Shown here: positions 1 to 8,881 of the stretch, in pieces
Layout: every line of letters begins with the position of its first letter
Position numbering within the stretch: the stretch's first letter is position 1
The notes under the pieces: model-generated
Databases searched by the model: none
The model's input: the letters and a program-made list of their open reading frames with translations, nothing else
What the model was told of the DNA's origin: nothing
Program-made: the position numbers and the translations under genes
Source: Streptomyces sp. NBC_01439
Lineage (GTDB): Bacteria > Actinomycetota > Actinomycetes > Streptomycetales > Streptomycetaceae
Assembly (NCBI RefSeq): GCF_036227605.1
Contig: NZ_CP109487.1
Span: 9,163,001 to 9,227,000, forward strand
Direction of reading: 5' to 3'
DNA: 64,000 nucleotides

Positions 1-31
1 AGGGCTGCTCGTCACCCTGATCGGAGCCCTC

Positions 32-1039
32 ATGACGTCCTTACTCACACCCGTGCGTGCCTGGCACCGGCCGCTGGTGGTCTGCGCCGTCCTCATGTTC
101 GGTCTGGTGCTCGTTTCCGGCGTCGGAACCTTCGTCGACGGGCGGACGCTGCTGGACGAGTCGGTATGGGTGAAGCCGCTCAAGTTCGGATTCGCCTTCG
201 GCCTCTACTCGGGCACGCTGGCATGGCTGCTGACCAAGCTGACGAGGGGCAGGCGGCTGGGGCGCTTGCTGGGCACCGTCTTCGCGGTGGCCGCCACCGT
301 GGAGGTGGGCGCCATCACTGCCCAGGCGGCGCGCGGCACCTTCAGCCATTTCAACGCGGACCAGACCGACCCGGTCACTCTGGCCATGGTCCCCCTCCTC
401 ACCTTCGGCGTGATGGTCATCGTCATCGCGCAGTTGGTCCTCGCGGTCGTCGTCCTGATCCAGCGCACGGGCGGAGCCGCGCTGAACCGCGCCATCCGCT
501 CCGGTCTCGCACTCGCCACCTTCGGCATGGTCGTACCGGTCTTCTGGATGGTCACGGAGATCCACTCCCGTACGGTGACCGACGCCAACGGCCACTCCGT
601 GCAGATGTACCAGGGCCATGGCATCGGCGACCCCGACGGCCACGGCATGCCCCTCACCAACTGGAGCGTGACCGGGGGCGACTTCCGGGTTCCGCACTTC
701 TTCGCCCTGCACGGCATCCAGGTGCTCCTCCTGATCGCCGCGGTACTGGCCGCCCTGGCCGCCGAGCGCGTCTGGCTGCGCGACGAGAAGGTACGGGCCC
801 GCCTGGTCGGCAGTGCGGCCCTCGGCTACACGGGTCTGGTCGCGGTGGTGACCTGGCAGGCGTGGCGCGGACAGTCCCTGATCCATCCGGATGCCGCCAC
901 CCTCCTCGCCCTCATCGCGGTGCTGCTGCTCACGGTCGGGACCACCGCACGAGTGATCGTGACCGCCAAACGCGCCACCGCCGAGCGTGCCACGGCGCGA
1001 CCGACCGGAATTCCCGAGCCCGCCCACCTGGCGCGCTGA
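32..1039 (+). CDS. Multi-pass membrane protein of unknown function
   Basis: A 335-residue protein with about seven hydrophobic segments separated by short basic loops, so it should sit in the cytoplasmic membrane. The first segment (about residues 14-35) follows a short basic N-terminus. No catalytic motif is visible and I do not recognise a named family. The ATG at 32 has a GGAG about 5 nt upstream, but the frame stays open to the window edge with hydrophobic codons, so an upstream start cannot be excluded. The C-terminal tail is Ala/Thr/Arg-rich and probably cytoplasmic. A serine hydrolase gene follows on the same strand after a 114-bp tetranucleotide-rich spacer. Confidence 0.75.
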   Translation: MTSLLTPVRAWHRPLVVCAVLMFGLVLVSGVGTFVDGRTLLDESVWVKPLKFGFAFGLYSGTLAWLLTKLTRGRRLGRLLGTVFAVAATVEVGAITAQAARGTFSHFNADQTDPVTLAMVPLLTFGVMVIVIAQLVLAVVVLIQRTGGAALNRAIRSGLALATFGMVVPVFWMVTEIHSRTVTDANGHSVQMYQGHGIGDPDGHGMPLTNWSVTGGDFRVPHFFALHGIQVLLLIAAVLAALAAERVWLRDEKVRARLVGSAALGYTGLVAVVTWQAWRGQSLIHPDAATLLALIAVLLLTVGTTARVIVTAKRATAERATARPTGIPEPAHLAR

Positions 1040-1056
1040 CGCCACGTCGCTGGCCC

Positions 1057-1130
1057 GACCAACCGACCAACCGACCAACCGACCCACCCACCAACCCACC
1101 CACCAACCCACCCACCGACCGACCGAACCC
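1057..1130. repeat. CCAA/CCGA/CCAC tetranucleotide-rich tract
   Basis: About 74 bp of near-perfect 4-bp units (CCGA, CCAA, CCAC) fills most of the spacer between the membrane protein and the serine hydrolase. The top strand is almost pure C/A. Slipped-strand length variation is plausible, and the position could alter spacing to the downstream gene's expression signals. Function is not shown. Confidence 0.8.
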
Positions 1131-1153
1131 GAACTCCCGAAAGGAACACCGAC

Positions 1154-2317
1154 ATGACCCGTCACTCTTCCCCCGAGGCGATCGCAGAGGGCACGCCGGC
1201 GGTCCCCGCGGCGGACGTCACCACCACCCCCGCCCGCGCCGCACTGCAGCAGGTCCTGGACCGCGCCGCCGCCCCGGGAGGCGCTCCCGGCGTCGTCGTC
1301 GACGTACGAGACGGCCACGGTCCGTGGTTCGGCTCGGCAGGCGTCTCGGACACCGGGACCGGGGACGAGCGCCGGCCGGGCGAGCGGTTCCGGATCGGGA
1401 GCACGACGAAGGCGTTCACGGCCACGCTGGTCCTGCAGTTGGCGGCCGAGGGCAGGTTGGGCCTTGATGACACGGTGGAGCAATGGCTGCCCGGGATGGT
1501 GGCGGGCAACGGCTACGACGGCCGTGCGGTCACCATCAGGCAGTTGCTCAACCACACCAGCGGCATCTTCAACTACGGCAACGACGAGCAGTTCTTCACG
1601 AAGGGCATCGGTGCGGCCTGGTTCGAGCACCGCTACGACACCTACGCCCCCGAGCAGTTGATCAGGATCGGCCTGGCCACCCCACCGTCCTTCGCTCCGG
1701 GGGAAGCCTTCCTGTACTCCAACACCAACTACTTCCTGGCCGGCCTGATCTTCGAGAAGGTCACGGGCGTGACGTTGGCCGATGCGCTCATCCAGCGGAT
1801 CGCCCGCCCCCTGGGGCTCACCGGAACCTACCTGCCGGGCACGGAACCGACCATCCGAGGGCCGCACCCCCGGCACTACTCCACCCTCTTCGCCTCCGAC
1901 GCCCGACCCGAGGTCCACGACGCGACCGAGATGAACCAGTCCTTCGCCTGGGCGGCAGGCGGCGTCATCTCGACTACGCGCGACCTGCAGCGCTTCTTCG
2001 GCGCACTGCTCCAGGGCCACCTGGTGCCGGCCGAGCAGCAGCAGGAGATGTTCACCACCGTCGACACCGCGGGACCCGTCCCGTGGATCCCCGGCACCCG
2101 GTACGGCCTGGGCGTCTTCTCCTGGGCGCTGCCGTCCGGCGTCACGGTCTGGGGCAACGCGGGTGCGACGTACGGCTCGTGGACCTGCGCCATGGGCTCC
2201 CGTGACGGCAAGCACCTGCTCACCAGCCAGGTCAACGGCGACTGGAGCGGCCTGGGCGTCTTCGGCGACATCCTCACCACCGAGTTCGGCGCGGCGACGG
2301 CGGCCGGCGGGAGCTGA
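1154..2317 (+). CDS. Serine hydrolase, class C beta-lactamase / DD-peptidase fold
   Basis: A 387-residue protein of the penicillin-binding-like serine hydrolase family. The SxxK motif is S83-T-T-K86 and the YxN motif is Y188-S-N190, the usual nucleophile, base and Tyr arrangement. The third motif region reads WGNAGATYG near residue 335, where R61-type enzymes usually have HTG or HGG, so the His position appears to be Asn. No signal peptide is evident: the first 30 residues are polar or Ala/Pro-rich. It could be a cytoplasmic esterase or peptidase rather than a beta-lactamase. An AAAGGAA ribosome-binding site lies just upstream of the ATG. A strong hairpin follows the stop, so it is probably transcribed separately from the MarR operon. 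Confidence 0.85.
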   Translation: MTRHSSPEAIAEGTPAVPAADVTTTPARAALQQVLDRAAAPGGAPGVVVDVRDGHGPWFGSAGVSDTGTGDERRPGERFRIGSTTKAFTATLVLQLAAEGRLGLDDTVEQWLPGMVAGNGYDGRAVTIRQLLNHTSGIFNYGNDEQFFTKGIGAAWFEHRYDTYAPEQLIRIGLATPPSFAPGEAFLYSNTNYFLAGLIFEKVTGVTLADALIQRIARPLGLTGTYLPGTEPTIRGPHPRHYSTLFASDARPEVHDATEMNQSFAWAAGGVISTTRDLQRFFGALLQGHLVPAEQQQEMFTTVDTAGPVPWIPGTRYGLGVFSWALPSGVTVWGNAGATYGSWTCAMGSRDGKHLLTSQVNGDWSGLGVFGDILTTEFGAATAAGGS

Positions 2318-2416
2318 CGGCGCCGACAGCCGGCAGTGCCCGTACGGCGGAGGGTTCCGCCGGCCCCCGTCCTTCTGCGGGCCGGACGCGTGCAGGCAGT
2401 CGCGTCCGGCCCGGAC

Positions 2417-2456
2417 CGCGTCCACTCGTACGCCCAGTCGCGTACGAGTGGACGCG
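2417..2456 (+). terminator. Perfect 16-bp stem hairpin
   Basis: Two perfectly complementary 16-nt arms (2417-2432 and 2441-2456) flank an 8-nt loop, 100 bp after the serine hydrolase stop. There is no long T tract, which is normal for streptomycete terminators. It separates the hydrolase from the MarR promoter. Confidence 0.7.
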
Positions 2457-2487
2457 TTCGGGCTCTGTCGCTCCGAACCTAGCCACG

Positions 2488-2506
2488 ATGACATCAAAGA
2501 TGTCAT
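2488..2506. promoter_or_regulatory. Perfect palindrome, probable MarR operator
   Basis: ATGACATC-AAA-GATGTCAT is a perfect 8+3+8 inverted repeat ending 9 bp before the MarR start codon. Placement over the promoter or transcription start fits autorepression, and the dyad size fits MarR dimers. Assignment to the adjacent regulator is inference. Confidence 0.75.
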
Positions 2507-2515
2507 GATGACACC

Positions 2516-3028
2516 ATGAGTGGCGTTCAGCGTACGAATGACGAGCCCCCGGTCGGGTTCCTGCTGTACGAAGTCATCCGCAGCCTGTGGCCGCTCCACC
2601 GTACGATCGTGCGTGCCGTGGAGCGGGAGCTGGTGGGCACGGGCATGACGGCCGGTCAGCACGCGGTGATCGACGAGTTGCGCAGGGGCGGCCCTCGAAC
2701 CGTCCCTCAACTGGCCCGTCTGCTGGGCCTGGACCGGCAGCCGGTCCAGCGTCTGGTGAACGATGCGACGGCCCTGGGGCTGACCGAGAGCGCCCCGAAC
2801 CCGGAGCACCGGCGCTCGCACCTGATCAGGCTCACCCCGAAGGGGGAGGCCACCATCAGCAGCATCCAGGAAGCCGAGGACGCCGAACTGCGGCGCCGCC
2901 TGGCCGACCTTTCCGCAGGTGACGTCACGACGGCCTTGAAAGTACTCCGCCGCCTCGGCGAGGAATTCAAGGAGCTCGCGCAAGACGCCCAGCCGCCCCC
3001 GAAGGACCGAGGAGACGACACACCATGA
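2516..3028 (+). CDS. MarR-family transcriptional regulator
   Basis: A 170-residue winged-helix regulator. The helix-turn-helix lies around residues 55-85 (TVPQLARLLGLDRQPVQRLV), followed by a beta-wing with the family-typical basic NPEHRRSHLIRLTPKG segment near residues 95-112. Flanking helices provide dimerisation. The gene overlaps the next one by 4 bp (ATGA), so it is cotranscribed and translationally coupled with an alpha/beta hydrolase. A perfect palindrome lies immediately upstream of the ATG. MarR regulators usually respond to small phenolic or toxic ligands; the ligand here is unknown but the hydrolase may act on it or a relative. Confidence 0.9.
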   Translation: MSGVQRTNDEPPVGFLLYEVIRSLWPLHRTIVRAVERELVGTGMTAGQHAVIDELRRGGPRTVPQLARLLGLDRQPVQRLVNDATALGLTESAPNPEHRRSHLIRLTPKGEATISSIQEAEDAELRRRLADLSAGDVTTALKVLRRLGEEFKELAQDAQPPPKDRGDDTP

Positions 3029-3876
3029 CACACACGCGGATTCATCCTGTTACGGCCGGCACCTTACCCATCGAGGCGGGCGAGCTCTTCTACGAGTCGG
3101 CAGGCGAAGGCCCCACCGTCATACTTCTGCACGGCGGCATGCTCGACCTGAACATGTGGGACGAGCAGTTCTCGTGGCTCGCGGGCCAGGGGTACCACGT
3201 CGTCCGCTTTGATGCCCGCGGGCACGGGCGTTCCTCCACGGTCACTCAGGACTACGCCCACCATGACGATGTGCAGGCCCTGCTCACCCACCTCGATGTC
3301 CCTTGCGCCACGCTCATCGGGCTTTCCCTCGGTGCCCGGACCGCCCTGGACATGACGTTGGCCCATCCGGAAAGCGTCTCGGCACTGGTCCTCGCCTCAC
3401 CCGGGGTGAGCGGCCGGCCGTTCACCGACCCGTACGTCGCGCACCACACCGCACAGCAGATGGCCGCGGTGGGTGACCGGGCAGGCGGTGCGCAGCGGTT
3501 CGTGGAGCACTTTCTCCGGATGTGGGTGGACGGGCCGTTCCGTCAGCCCTCCCAGGTCGACCCCGACCTGCGCGAGCGGATGCGCGCGTCGGCAACCGCA
3601 AACGTCGTCCGGCACGCCGGTGGCCTCGGGGCGGGTGTACCCGGAGAGATCGGGGCAGCGGACCGGCTGGCCGCCATCGCCGTGCCCACCTTGGTCCTCG
3701 ATGGAGAACTCGACAGCAGCGACATCTCCTCCCACGCTCGGGCCATCGCCCAAGACGTTCCCGGTGCCCGTCACCAACGCCTCCCGTCGGCTGCCCACAT
3801 GGTCAACCTCGAGAGCACGGAACTCTTCAACCTCGCGGTCGAGTCCTTCCTCGCGCCCGTGATCGGCCTCGGCTGA
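3025..3876 (+). CDS. Alpha/beta hydrolase
   Basis: A 283-residue single-domain alpha/beta hydrolase. An HGG oxyanion motif lies near residue 36, the nucleophile elbow is GLSLG with Ser101, a candidate acid lies in VLDGELDSSD, and the catalytic His is in SAAHMVN. It most resembles the esterase / 3-oxoadipate enol-lactonase / proline iminopeptidase-like group; substrate cannot be read from sequence. It overlaps the MarR gene by 4 bp and is probably derepressed together with it. No signal peptide, so cytoplasmic. Confidence 0.88.
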   Translation: MTHTRIHPVTAGTLPIEAGELFYESAGEGPTVILLHGGMLDLNMWDEQFSWLAGQGYHVVRFDARGHGRSSTVTQDYAHHDDVQALLTHLDVPCATLIGLSLGARTALDMTLAHPESVSALVLASPGVSGRPFTDPYVAHHTAQQMAAVGDRAGGAQRFVEHFLRMWVDGPFRQPSQVDPDLRERMRASATANVVRHAGGLGAGVPGEIGAADRLAAIAVPTLVLDGELDSSDISSHARAIAQDVPGARHQRLPSAAHMVNLESTELFNLAVESFLAPVIGLG

Positions 3877-3889
3877 CCACGGTCCGGCG

Positions 3890-3922
3890 GCGGCTGCGCG
3901 CGCGGTGACGCGCGGGGCCGCT
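3890..3922. terminator. GC-rich imperfect hairpin between convergent genes
   Basis: An imperfect inverted repeat (GCGGC...CGCG / CGCG...GCCGC) lies between the alpha/beta hydrolase (plus) and the GNAT gene (minus). It may serve as a bidirectional terminator. The evidence is only base-pairing and position. Confidence 0.4.
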
Positions 3923-4018
3923 GTCGGGCCCCCGGCCGCCGCGCCCGTACTGCTGGTCCTGTGCGGGTGGCGGTGGCGGCCCGTGTCGCGGTTGAACGTC
4001 TCGTGCGGTCGGGTCGGC

Positions 4019-4570
4019 CTACCGCGCGCTGGGCTGCCGTTCACCTGCCGAGATCCGGTAGACGACGTTCAGGCGTAGCGGGCCGGCAGGGACGCTCATG
4101 TCGTCGTGGTCCTCGGCGGGGTCATGGGTCATGCCCAGGCGTTGCATGACCGCCCGGGAGCGGAGGTTGGTGGCTGTGGTGATGGCCAGGATCTCCGGCA
4201 GGGCGAGGGAGTCGAAGCCGAAATCCAGCGCTGCCAGGGCGGCTTCGGTCGCGTATCCGTGCCCCCAGGCCGTGCGGGCCAGGCGCCAGCCCACCTCGAC
4301 CCCCGTGACGGGCATGTCCTCGTCGACCGGATCGAGGCCCGTGAAGCCGATGAACTCGCCCGTCGCCGCGACCTCTACCGCCCACCAGCCCCAGCCTCGC
4401 CGGTCGAGATCGGCTTGGAAGCGGGCTGCTGCCCCTTCGCTCTGCTCGCGTGTGAGTACATCCTGAAAGTGTTCGCGGACTTCGGCGTCGGCGTTCATCG
4501 CCGCCCATGGGGCGAGGTCGCTGTCGCGCCACCCGCGAAGGACGAGGCGTTCGGTTCGTAGTTCGGTCAT
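4019..4570 (-). CDS. GNAT N-acetyltransferase, RimJ/RimL-like
   Basis: A 183-residue acetyltransferase. It starts with the family-typical TERLVLRGWRDSDLAPWAAMN, has the mid-domain GFTGLDPV and EVGWRLARTAWGHGYATEAALAAL region (acetyl-CoA-binding V/I-x-x-x-x-x-G-x-G/A loop as AWGHGYATEA), and ends with SRAVMQRLGMT. This subgroup usually acetylates protein N-termini or small amines. It is transcribed convergently with the preceding hydrolase and stands alone. Confidence 0.88.
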   Translation of the reverse strand: MTELRTERLVLRGWRDSDLAPWAAMNADAEVREHFQDVLTREQSEGAAARFQADLDRRGWGWWAVEVAATGEFIGFTGLDPVDEDMPVTGVEVGWRLARTAWGHGYATEAALAALDFGFDSLALPEILAITTATNLRSRAVMQRLGMTHDPAEDHDDMSVPAGPLRLNVVYRISAGERQPSAR

Positions 4571-4629
4571 GGCGTCAACCTAACGCGGCCATCGAGCCGC
4601 AGGCGATCGAAAAGGAGAGCGGAGGCGTC

Positions 4630-5124
4630 AGCTGCGAGCCGCAGGCCTGTGGTTGAGTTCGTTCCCGCTGTCCACCGACCACGGCCGCCCCGTCAATGCC
4701 TCCCGCATCGAAGCCGCGGTCCGCGGAGCCGCGCAGCAGGCCGGACTCGGCTGGTCACGCCGCACCAGCTGTGGCACACGCTGGCCGTCCAGGCGATCGA
4801 TCGGGGCATGTCCCTGGAAGCCATCGCAGCACTACTCGGTCACCGGCCACCGGCCACCGGCGCCCGGCCACTCTCGATGCCACGTGTTTACGCTCGGCTC
4901 GCAGCCCCGCACCGTCGCCGACGAGTACTTCGCCGTCTCGGAGAACGTCGAGTCACTCTAGGACGCCCCGCGCGCCAGCTGCCGGCCGACGCAGAGGGGG
5001 CGGAGACGGCCAAGTTCCGCCATACCTTCGAACGCCAGTGGGACGACACGGCGGCCGAAGGGCAGATCGCACGGGAGTAGATCTTCGACAGACTCCTCAG
5101 CCGACTCGACGAAGAAGCCTCCTG
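4630..5124 (+). pseudogene. Broken tyrosine recombinase (integrase), C-terminal part
   Basis: Fragments in different frames read as the C-terminal half of a streptomycete tyrosine recombinase: SFPLSTDHGRPVNASRIEAA, then TPHQLWHTLAVQAIDRGMSL and EAIAALLGH (box II, with Trp where the catalytic Arg of HQLRHT is expected), then VYARLA and TVADEYFAVSENVESL. A later piece, LPADAEG joined to FERQWDDTAAEGQIARE, lacks the Cys-rich segment expected between them. A TAG at 5078 interrupts the last stretch, which continues as IFDRLLSRLDEEAS to 5124. There are at least two frameshifts, one deletion and one nonsense codon, so it is inactive. Confidence 0.75.
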
Positions 5125-5131
5125 ACGGCGG

Positions 5132-6034
5132 TCAGCAACTGGAGGGAGTTGTTCCGACGAGCTTGTCGAGGATGTGCGGCCACGCAGCCTCCCCCAGGAG
5201 CACGTCGGCTTCGGGCGTGCCCCCGTACAGGAAATGCGGGGAGGCGGGCGCCAGGCTCTCGCCCGGAAGGCGCGGTCGGTGGCCGGCATCGTGGCGGGCG
5301 ATGAGGTGCGCGGTGGTCCCGGCTGAGCGTCGTCGTTCTGCCAGTTGTTCTGCGAAGCGGAGCGAAGGCCACATCGCGTCGTCGCCGCCGGCGACGAGCA
5401 CCAGGTCAGCCCGGGCCTTGTCGACGGGGATCTCTGCCGGAGGGAGCAGGTGAGCGAAGCTGCGCTCGCTGAGTTCGTACCAGCCGCGGATGGCGACCGG
5501 ACCACTGCCGTGGTTGACGGGGGCCCAGGAGTCATCCATCGGGACGAAGGGCAAGGGGCGCCCCTGCCAGGTCCAGGAAGACCGGTACGGGCGCTGTTGC
5601 CCATCGGGGCCCGGACCCACATTGCACCAGACTCGGGATGTGGGCGACAGCGCGATGACAACGTCCACGCGCGGGTCGTGCACGGCCGTGAGCAGAGCTG
5701 CTTCAGCACCCTTGGAGACACCGAGGATGCCGATGCGTCGTACCCCGTTCGCGGTGAGGAAGTCCACGGCAGCGGTGAAGGTTTCCAAGGGGATCTCACA
5801 GATTTCCGGAGACTGCCCTGGCCCGCCGAACCAGCGGATGGACAGAGCCACGATGCCCTGCTGAGCGAGGAGACGTGCTCGCTCGCGTTCGATGCGTCCG
5901 CTGGAACCGGCTAGCACCAGGACGCCGACGTCACTGCCATGGGTAGGAGCAGCGAGAACGCCTTCCCAGGGATGGTTCAGGTCGTGCTCAACAACGTCCA
6001 CGGGCTCCCCAGCTCTGCGCTTCGCGGTCAACAA
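5132..6034 (-). CDS. BAAT-type acyl-CoA thioester hydrolase / alpha-beta hydrolase
   Basis: A 300-residue protein with the layout of the BAAT (bile acid-CoA:amino acid acyltransferase / acyl-CoA thioesterase C-terminal) family. It has VLVLAGSSGRIE near residue 40, an IRWFGGPGQ loop near 67-75, and the nucleophile elbow GVSKGAEAAL with Ser107. A later GGDD and HDAGH give the likely Asp and His. The start is a TTG at 6034; the frame upstream is open to a stop at about 6089 and reads plausibly, so the gene may be 5'-truncated. Bacterial members are often of unknown substrate. Confidence 0.72.
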   Translation of the reverse strand: MLTAKRRAGEPVDVVEHDLNHPWEGVLAAPTHGSDVGVLVLAGSSGRIERERARLLAQQGIVALSIRWFGGPGQSPEICEIPLETFTAAVDFLTANGVRRIGILGVSKGAEAALLTAVHDPRVDVVIALSPTSRVWCNVGPGPDGQQRPYRSSWTWQGRPLPFVPMDDSWAPVNHGSGPVAIRGWYELSERSFAHLLPPAEIPVDKARADLVLVAGGDDAMWPSLRFAEQLAERRRSAGTTAHLIARHDAGHRPRLPGESLAPASPHFLYGGTPEADVLLGEAAWPHILDKLVGTTPSSC

Positions 6035-6532
6035 GAGTGTCCTGGACAGCTTCTCAAAGGCAGTCGGAGACCTGACATCGAGACTCGCCTATTGGAGGAG
6101 TCCCGCGGACCCGAGGTCTGCGACCATCTCGTTCACCCCGGCGAGCGAGGAGACCAAAACGGTCGCGGAGTACTTCGCATTCGGAGAACCGCTACTGATG
6201 CCGCTGCCCGAGGAACCGTTCGAGACGCGCCGGCCGACCACCCCAACAGCCGCCGGGAGAACCGGCCTACGTGTCCGCTCGGGTCCAGAACTGAGGCGGC
6301 GCGAACCCTTCGCGCCGCAGCCAGTGCTCGGTATGGACGAACCGCTCGGCCTCGATCACGACGACGGGCGACTTCGCATATCGTCCGGAGACGCTCAGTC
6401 GTCACCCACCGTGGCCACTGCACGAAAGCGGGGTGGTGCCCTGAGGGCAGGGGTGTCAGTCAGTGGCAGAGCCACGACCACCGGAACCCGCTACGAGTAT
6501 CAATGTCAGTGGTGTCGATTACGGTGCGGGGC

Positions 6533-7075
6533 ATGACAGGTTGGATCGGAAGCGGCGTCATCGCCTGGTTGGAAGAGACGCGGTTCGAGGACGAAACCGT
6601 GCTGGTGTACTTCAAGGGCGTCAGCCTGACCGACATGGCGGAAGGGCTGATCGCGCAGCACCGGCCGCCGTTCGCACAGGGCAGCAGCGTCGGGCTGGGC
6701 GAGTGGGGGGTGATCGTGCATCACATGTACAACGGCGACGACTTCGATCTGATCGACTACCGCAAGCTGTGCCCTGCCGGGGCCGAGCTGGTGGTGTTCG
6801 AGCCCAATCCGTGTATCGCCAAGGCACACGGTCCCAAGGCGTACCACTACAGAAGCGGCCAGGTCCGGTCCTGCATTGACTACGAGAATCCCGGCCACGT
6901 AGGGGAGTACTGGCCCAACGAGTTGGCATCCCTCATCACAACCGCCGGGCTGGGCTACGAGGACCGGAACTATGAGGAGCGTCTGACCCAACTGATCAGT
7001 GATCACCTGGGTCTGCCACCCCTGGACCGCCGCAGCATCACGGTGGACCGCAACCTCATTGCCTCCTATTTCTAG
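6533..7075 (+). CDS. DUF6461-like hypothetical protein
   Basis: A 180-residue soluble protein beginning MTGWIGSGVIAWLEETRFED. The order of an aspartate-rich start, GVSLTDMAEGL, GEWGVIVHHMYNGDDFDL and a tail with ITTAGLGYEDRN recalls the actinobacterial DUF6461 family, which I recognise only tentatively. No catalytic motif is visible. I chose the ATG at 6533, behind a GGGG stretch; an in-frame ATG at 6503 lacks a ribosome-binding site. It sits alone between broken genes. Confidence 0.6.
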   Translation: MTGWIGSGVIAWLEETRFEDETVLVYFKGVSLTDMAEGLIAQHRPPFAQGSSVGLGEWGVIVHHMYNGDDFDLIDYRKLCPAGAELVVFEPNPCIAKAHGPKAYHYRSGQVRSCIDYENPGHVGEYWPNELASLITTAGLGYEDRNYEERLTQLISDHLGLPPLDRRSITVDRNLIASYF

Positions 7076-7272
7076 AGGGCACGGTCCTTGCCGTACCGGT
7101 GCTCGGACTTCGATGAGCACGTTCTGCGACGGAACGGGAGGATGAAGAACAAGCTCAGCTGGCCGTAACCCATGCCCTCGAACAGCGGCTGGTACTTGCT
7201 CCCTCACCTGGGGGTTCACCGGACGTGAGGGTGGCCTCTGCCTGATCCTGCGCATCCGATCAAGGAGCGCAC

Positions 7273-7915
7273 GTGAAGCGGTGGGAGGCCGTGCGGACCA
7301 GCCCGCTGGGTGGGGAGCGCGAGTGTGAGGCGTTCGCGTTGCTGTCACGCTTCCGGGCGGAGCCGTACGCGCCGCGCCGATGACCGGACGGGCGGACCCC
7401 TTGTTGGCGCTGACGGACGCGCTGCTGTCCTCTGACGGTCTGGTCGATCTCCCGCTCAGTCCGGAACGCCATCGTGGTAGCGGGGCCCTCTAGTGTGCTC
7501 TCCATTGAGGTCGCCCAGACCTCGCCCGACTGCGGCGCTCTCTGGCCGGGAGCCGCGACCTCGCCGGACCGCCCGTTCTGCCACACCTACGGGCGGGGAC
7601 GAGCGAGCACCGGAAGATCCCCGGCTGGCCTTACCCGTTCGTAGCCGCGCCGAGATCGGCCGAATCCTGGACCGAGAACTTGGACGCCGTGCGCCTCGGC
7701 CCGCGTCTGTCGCGGGTTTAGGAACCTCCATGCGCGGCTGCCCTCGCCAGCTGATGTTCCCAAGCCCTCCCGCCCAGGTCCCGGACGGCCGCCCGGCTCG
7801 AAAAACCTACCGCGTGCCACGCACCACGACGTCGGTCTCGAAGTTGTCACCGGTCGGCCCTACCGACGACCCGCCCACCACTGGACAGGCGCCAAGCCCG
7901 CCGAACGGGACTGAG
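7273..7915 (+). pseudogene. Degraded transposase, NF041680-type
   Basis: Scattered frames match the order of a common streptomycete transposase: GGERECEAFALLSRFRAEPY at the start, then PDRPFCHTYGRGR, PGWPYPFVAA and LDAVRL-like pieces, and finally KPSRPGPGRPPGSKNLPRAT and HDVGLEVVTGRPYRRPAHH. The catalytic regions are interrupted by frameshifts and stops, and large parts are missing. No intact terminal repeats were seen. Confidence 0.65.
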
Positions 7916-7995
7916 CCCGAGCCCATGACAGTTGCCGGAACCGCCCTACGCTGCGGCAATGCCAAGTGGGACTCCTCGACCGGGCTTTCCATGGT

Positions 7996-8125
7996 GTGAC
8001 CAGGAAGGCTGTTCTTCTTGGTGCCGAGGACCGCTACCGCGTCGCTGAACTCGATGAGCCCGTGCCCGGCCCCGGTCAGTTGGCGCTCAAGGTCGCCTAC
8101 GCCGGAATCCAGTGGGGGACAGGGC
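7996..8125 (+). pseudogene. N-terminal fragment of a medium-chain alcohol dehydrogenase
   Basis: The frame RKAVLLGAEDRYRVAELDEP followed by VPGPGQLALKVAYAGIQWG is the beginning of a zinc-type (MDR) alcohol dehydrogenase / quinone reductase. The similarity stops after about 42 codons and the frame runs into unrelated sequence, so only the first beta-strands of the GroES-like domain remain. Confidence 0.6.
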
Positions 8126-8255
8126 CCACATCATGGTTTCGCGACGGCCACGGCAACCTGCTCGGCCGTACCCGTCCTGAGCGCTTCGCCTGACGCGGCG
8201 CCGGACGCCGTACCGTCCGCCCCGTTCGTACACCCTCGCGCAGGGGAGCGGAGGG

Positions 8256-8660
8256 TCAGGGCATTTCGTCCGGGTCGCAGGTCGCGCGGCGTAGCCCGAT
8301 GGTGCGCAGGGCCCGCATCAGCCCTTCCTCGTCACCTGCGCGGACGAGGTGGACGGCTCCGTCGGCGCAGGCGACGTCGAGATCGCCGGGGGCTGCCCCC
8401 GCTCTGGTGCGGAGCACCACCCCGCTGGGCGGGTCAAGGGCGCGTACCCCCTGGAACACGCCGAGCGCGGCCGGGTCGTCACGGAAGCCGCCGGACAGCG
8501 TGAGCACGGTGATGTCGGGGAGTAGCACCCGGGCGTGCGCGAGAGCGACGTCGGGTGTGTGGGCGTAGGAGATGACCCGGAAGTGGGGGTTGCGCTGGAT
8601 CCGCGACCGCAGCAGCTCCAGCTCCGCGCCTTCCGCTACGCCGACTACCAGGACTGTCAT
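8256..8660 (-). CDS. Receiver-like protein without an output domain
   Basis: A 134-residue protein. The start MTVLVVGVAEGAELELLRSR and the later LLPDITVLTLSGG fit the beta1 and beta3 strands of a CheY-like fold, with Asp in the PDI position and a VVLRT beta4. The N-terminal acidic pair is replaced by Gly-Val, so it is at best a pseudo-receiver. The GTG at 8663 directly precedes the ATG at 8660; the latter has GAGGGAC upstream and was chosen. No partner kinase is adjacent. Confidence 0.55.
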   Translation of the reverse strand: MTVLVVGVAEGAELELLRSRIQRNPHFRVISYAHTPDVALAHARVLLPDITVLTLSGGFRDDPAALGVFQGVRALDPPSGVVLRTRAGAAPGDLDVACADGAVHLVRAGDEEGLMRALRTIGLRRATCDPDEMP

Positions 8661-8857
8661 CACAGTCCCTCATCCTCCGTCGTGGGGTGGGCACGTCGAG
8701 CGGGGCGCGCCGGTCCGTCCGGGGATCGAGTTCGCCCGTTCGTGCGTTGACGCGTACGGGCCTGCCGCCCGTAGTTTCCGGCGGATGCCCGACGACGGCT
8801 ACGGAACCTGCCCCTCCCAGACTTTGTCCGGGGATCCCCGGGTTCTCGGAGCACCCG

Positions 8858-8881
8858 TATGCCCCTCCCGTATGGGGGGCA
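8858..8881. terminator. Short G/C hairpin
   Basis: ATGCCCC and GGGGCAT arms pair around a short loop in the spacer before the DinB-like gene, followed by a further CCGCCTTGCGG repeat. It may be a terminator or attenuator; base-pairing is the only evidence. Confidence 0.35.

Noticed and set aside
1057..1130. C/A-rich tetranucleotide tract considered as a telomere-like or CRISPR repeat.
   Set aside because: Simple short tandem repeat without spacers or hairpin-forming palindromes typical of Streptomyces telomeres.
41..3031. A 996-codon open frame on the minus strand.
   Set aside because: Antisense to three clear plus-strand genes; product is Arg/Gly/Asp-rich shadow sequence caused by high third-position GC.
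8256..8660. Complete two-component response regulator.
   Set aside because: Only a receiver-like fold of 134 residues with the N-terminal acidic pair missing; no output domain or kinase nearby.
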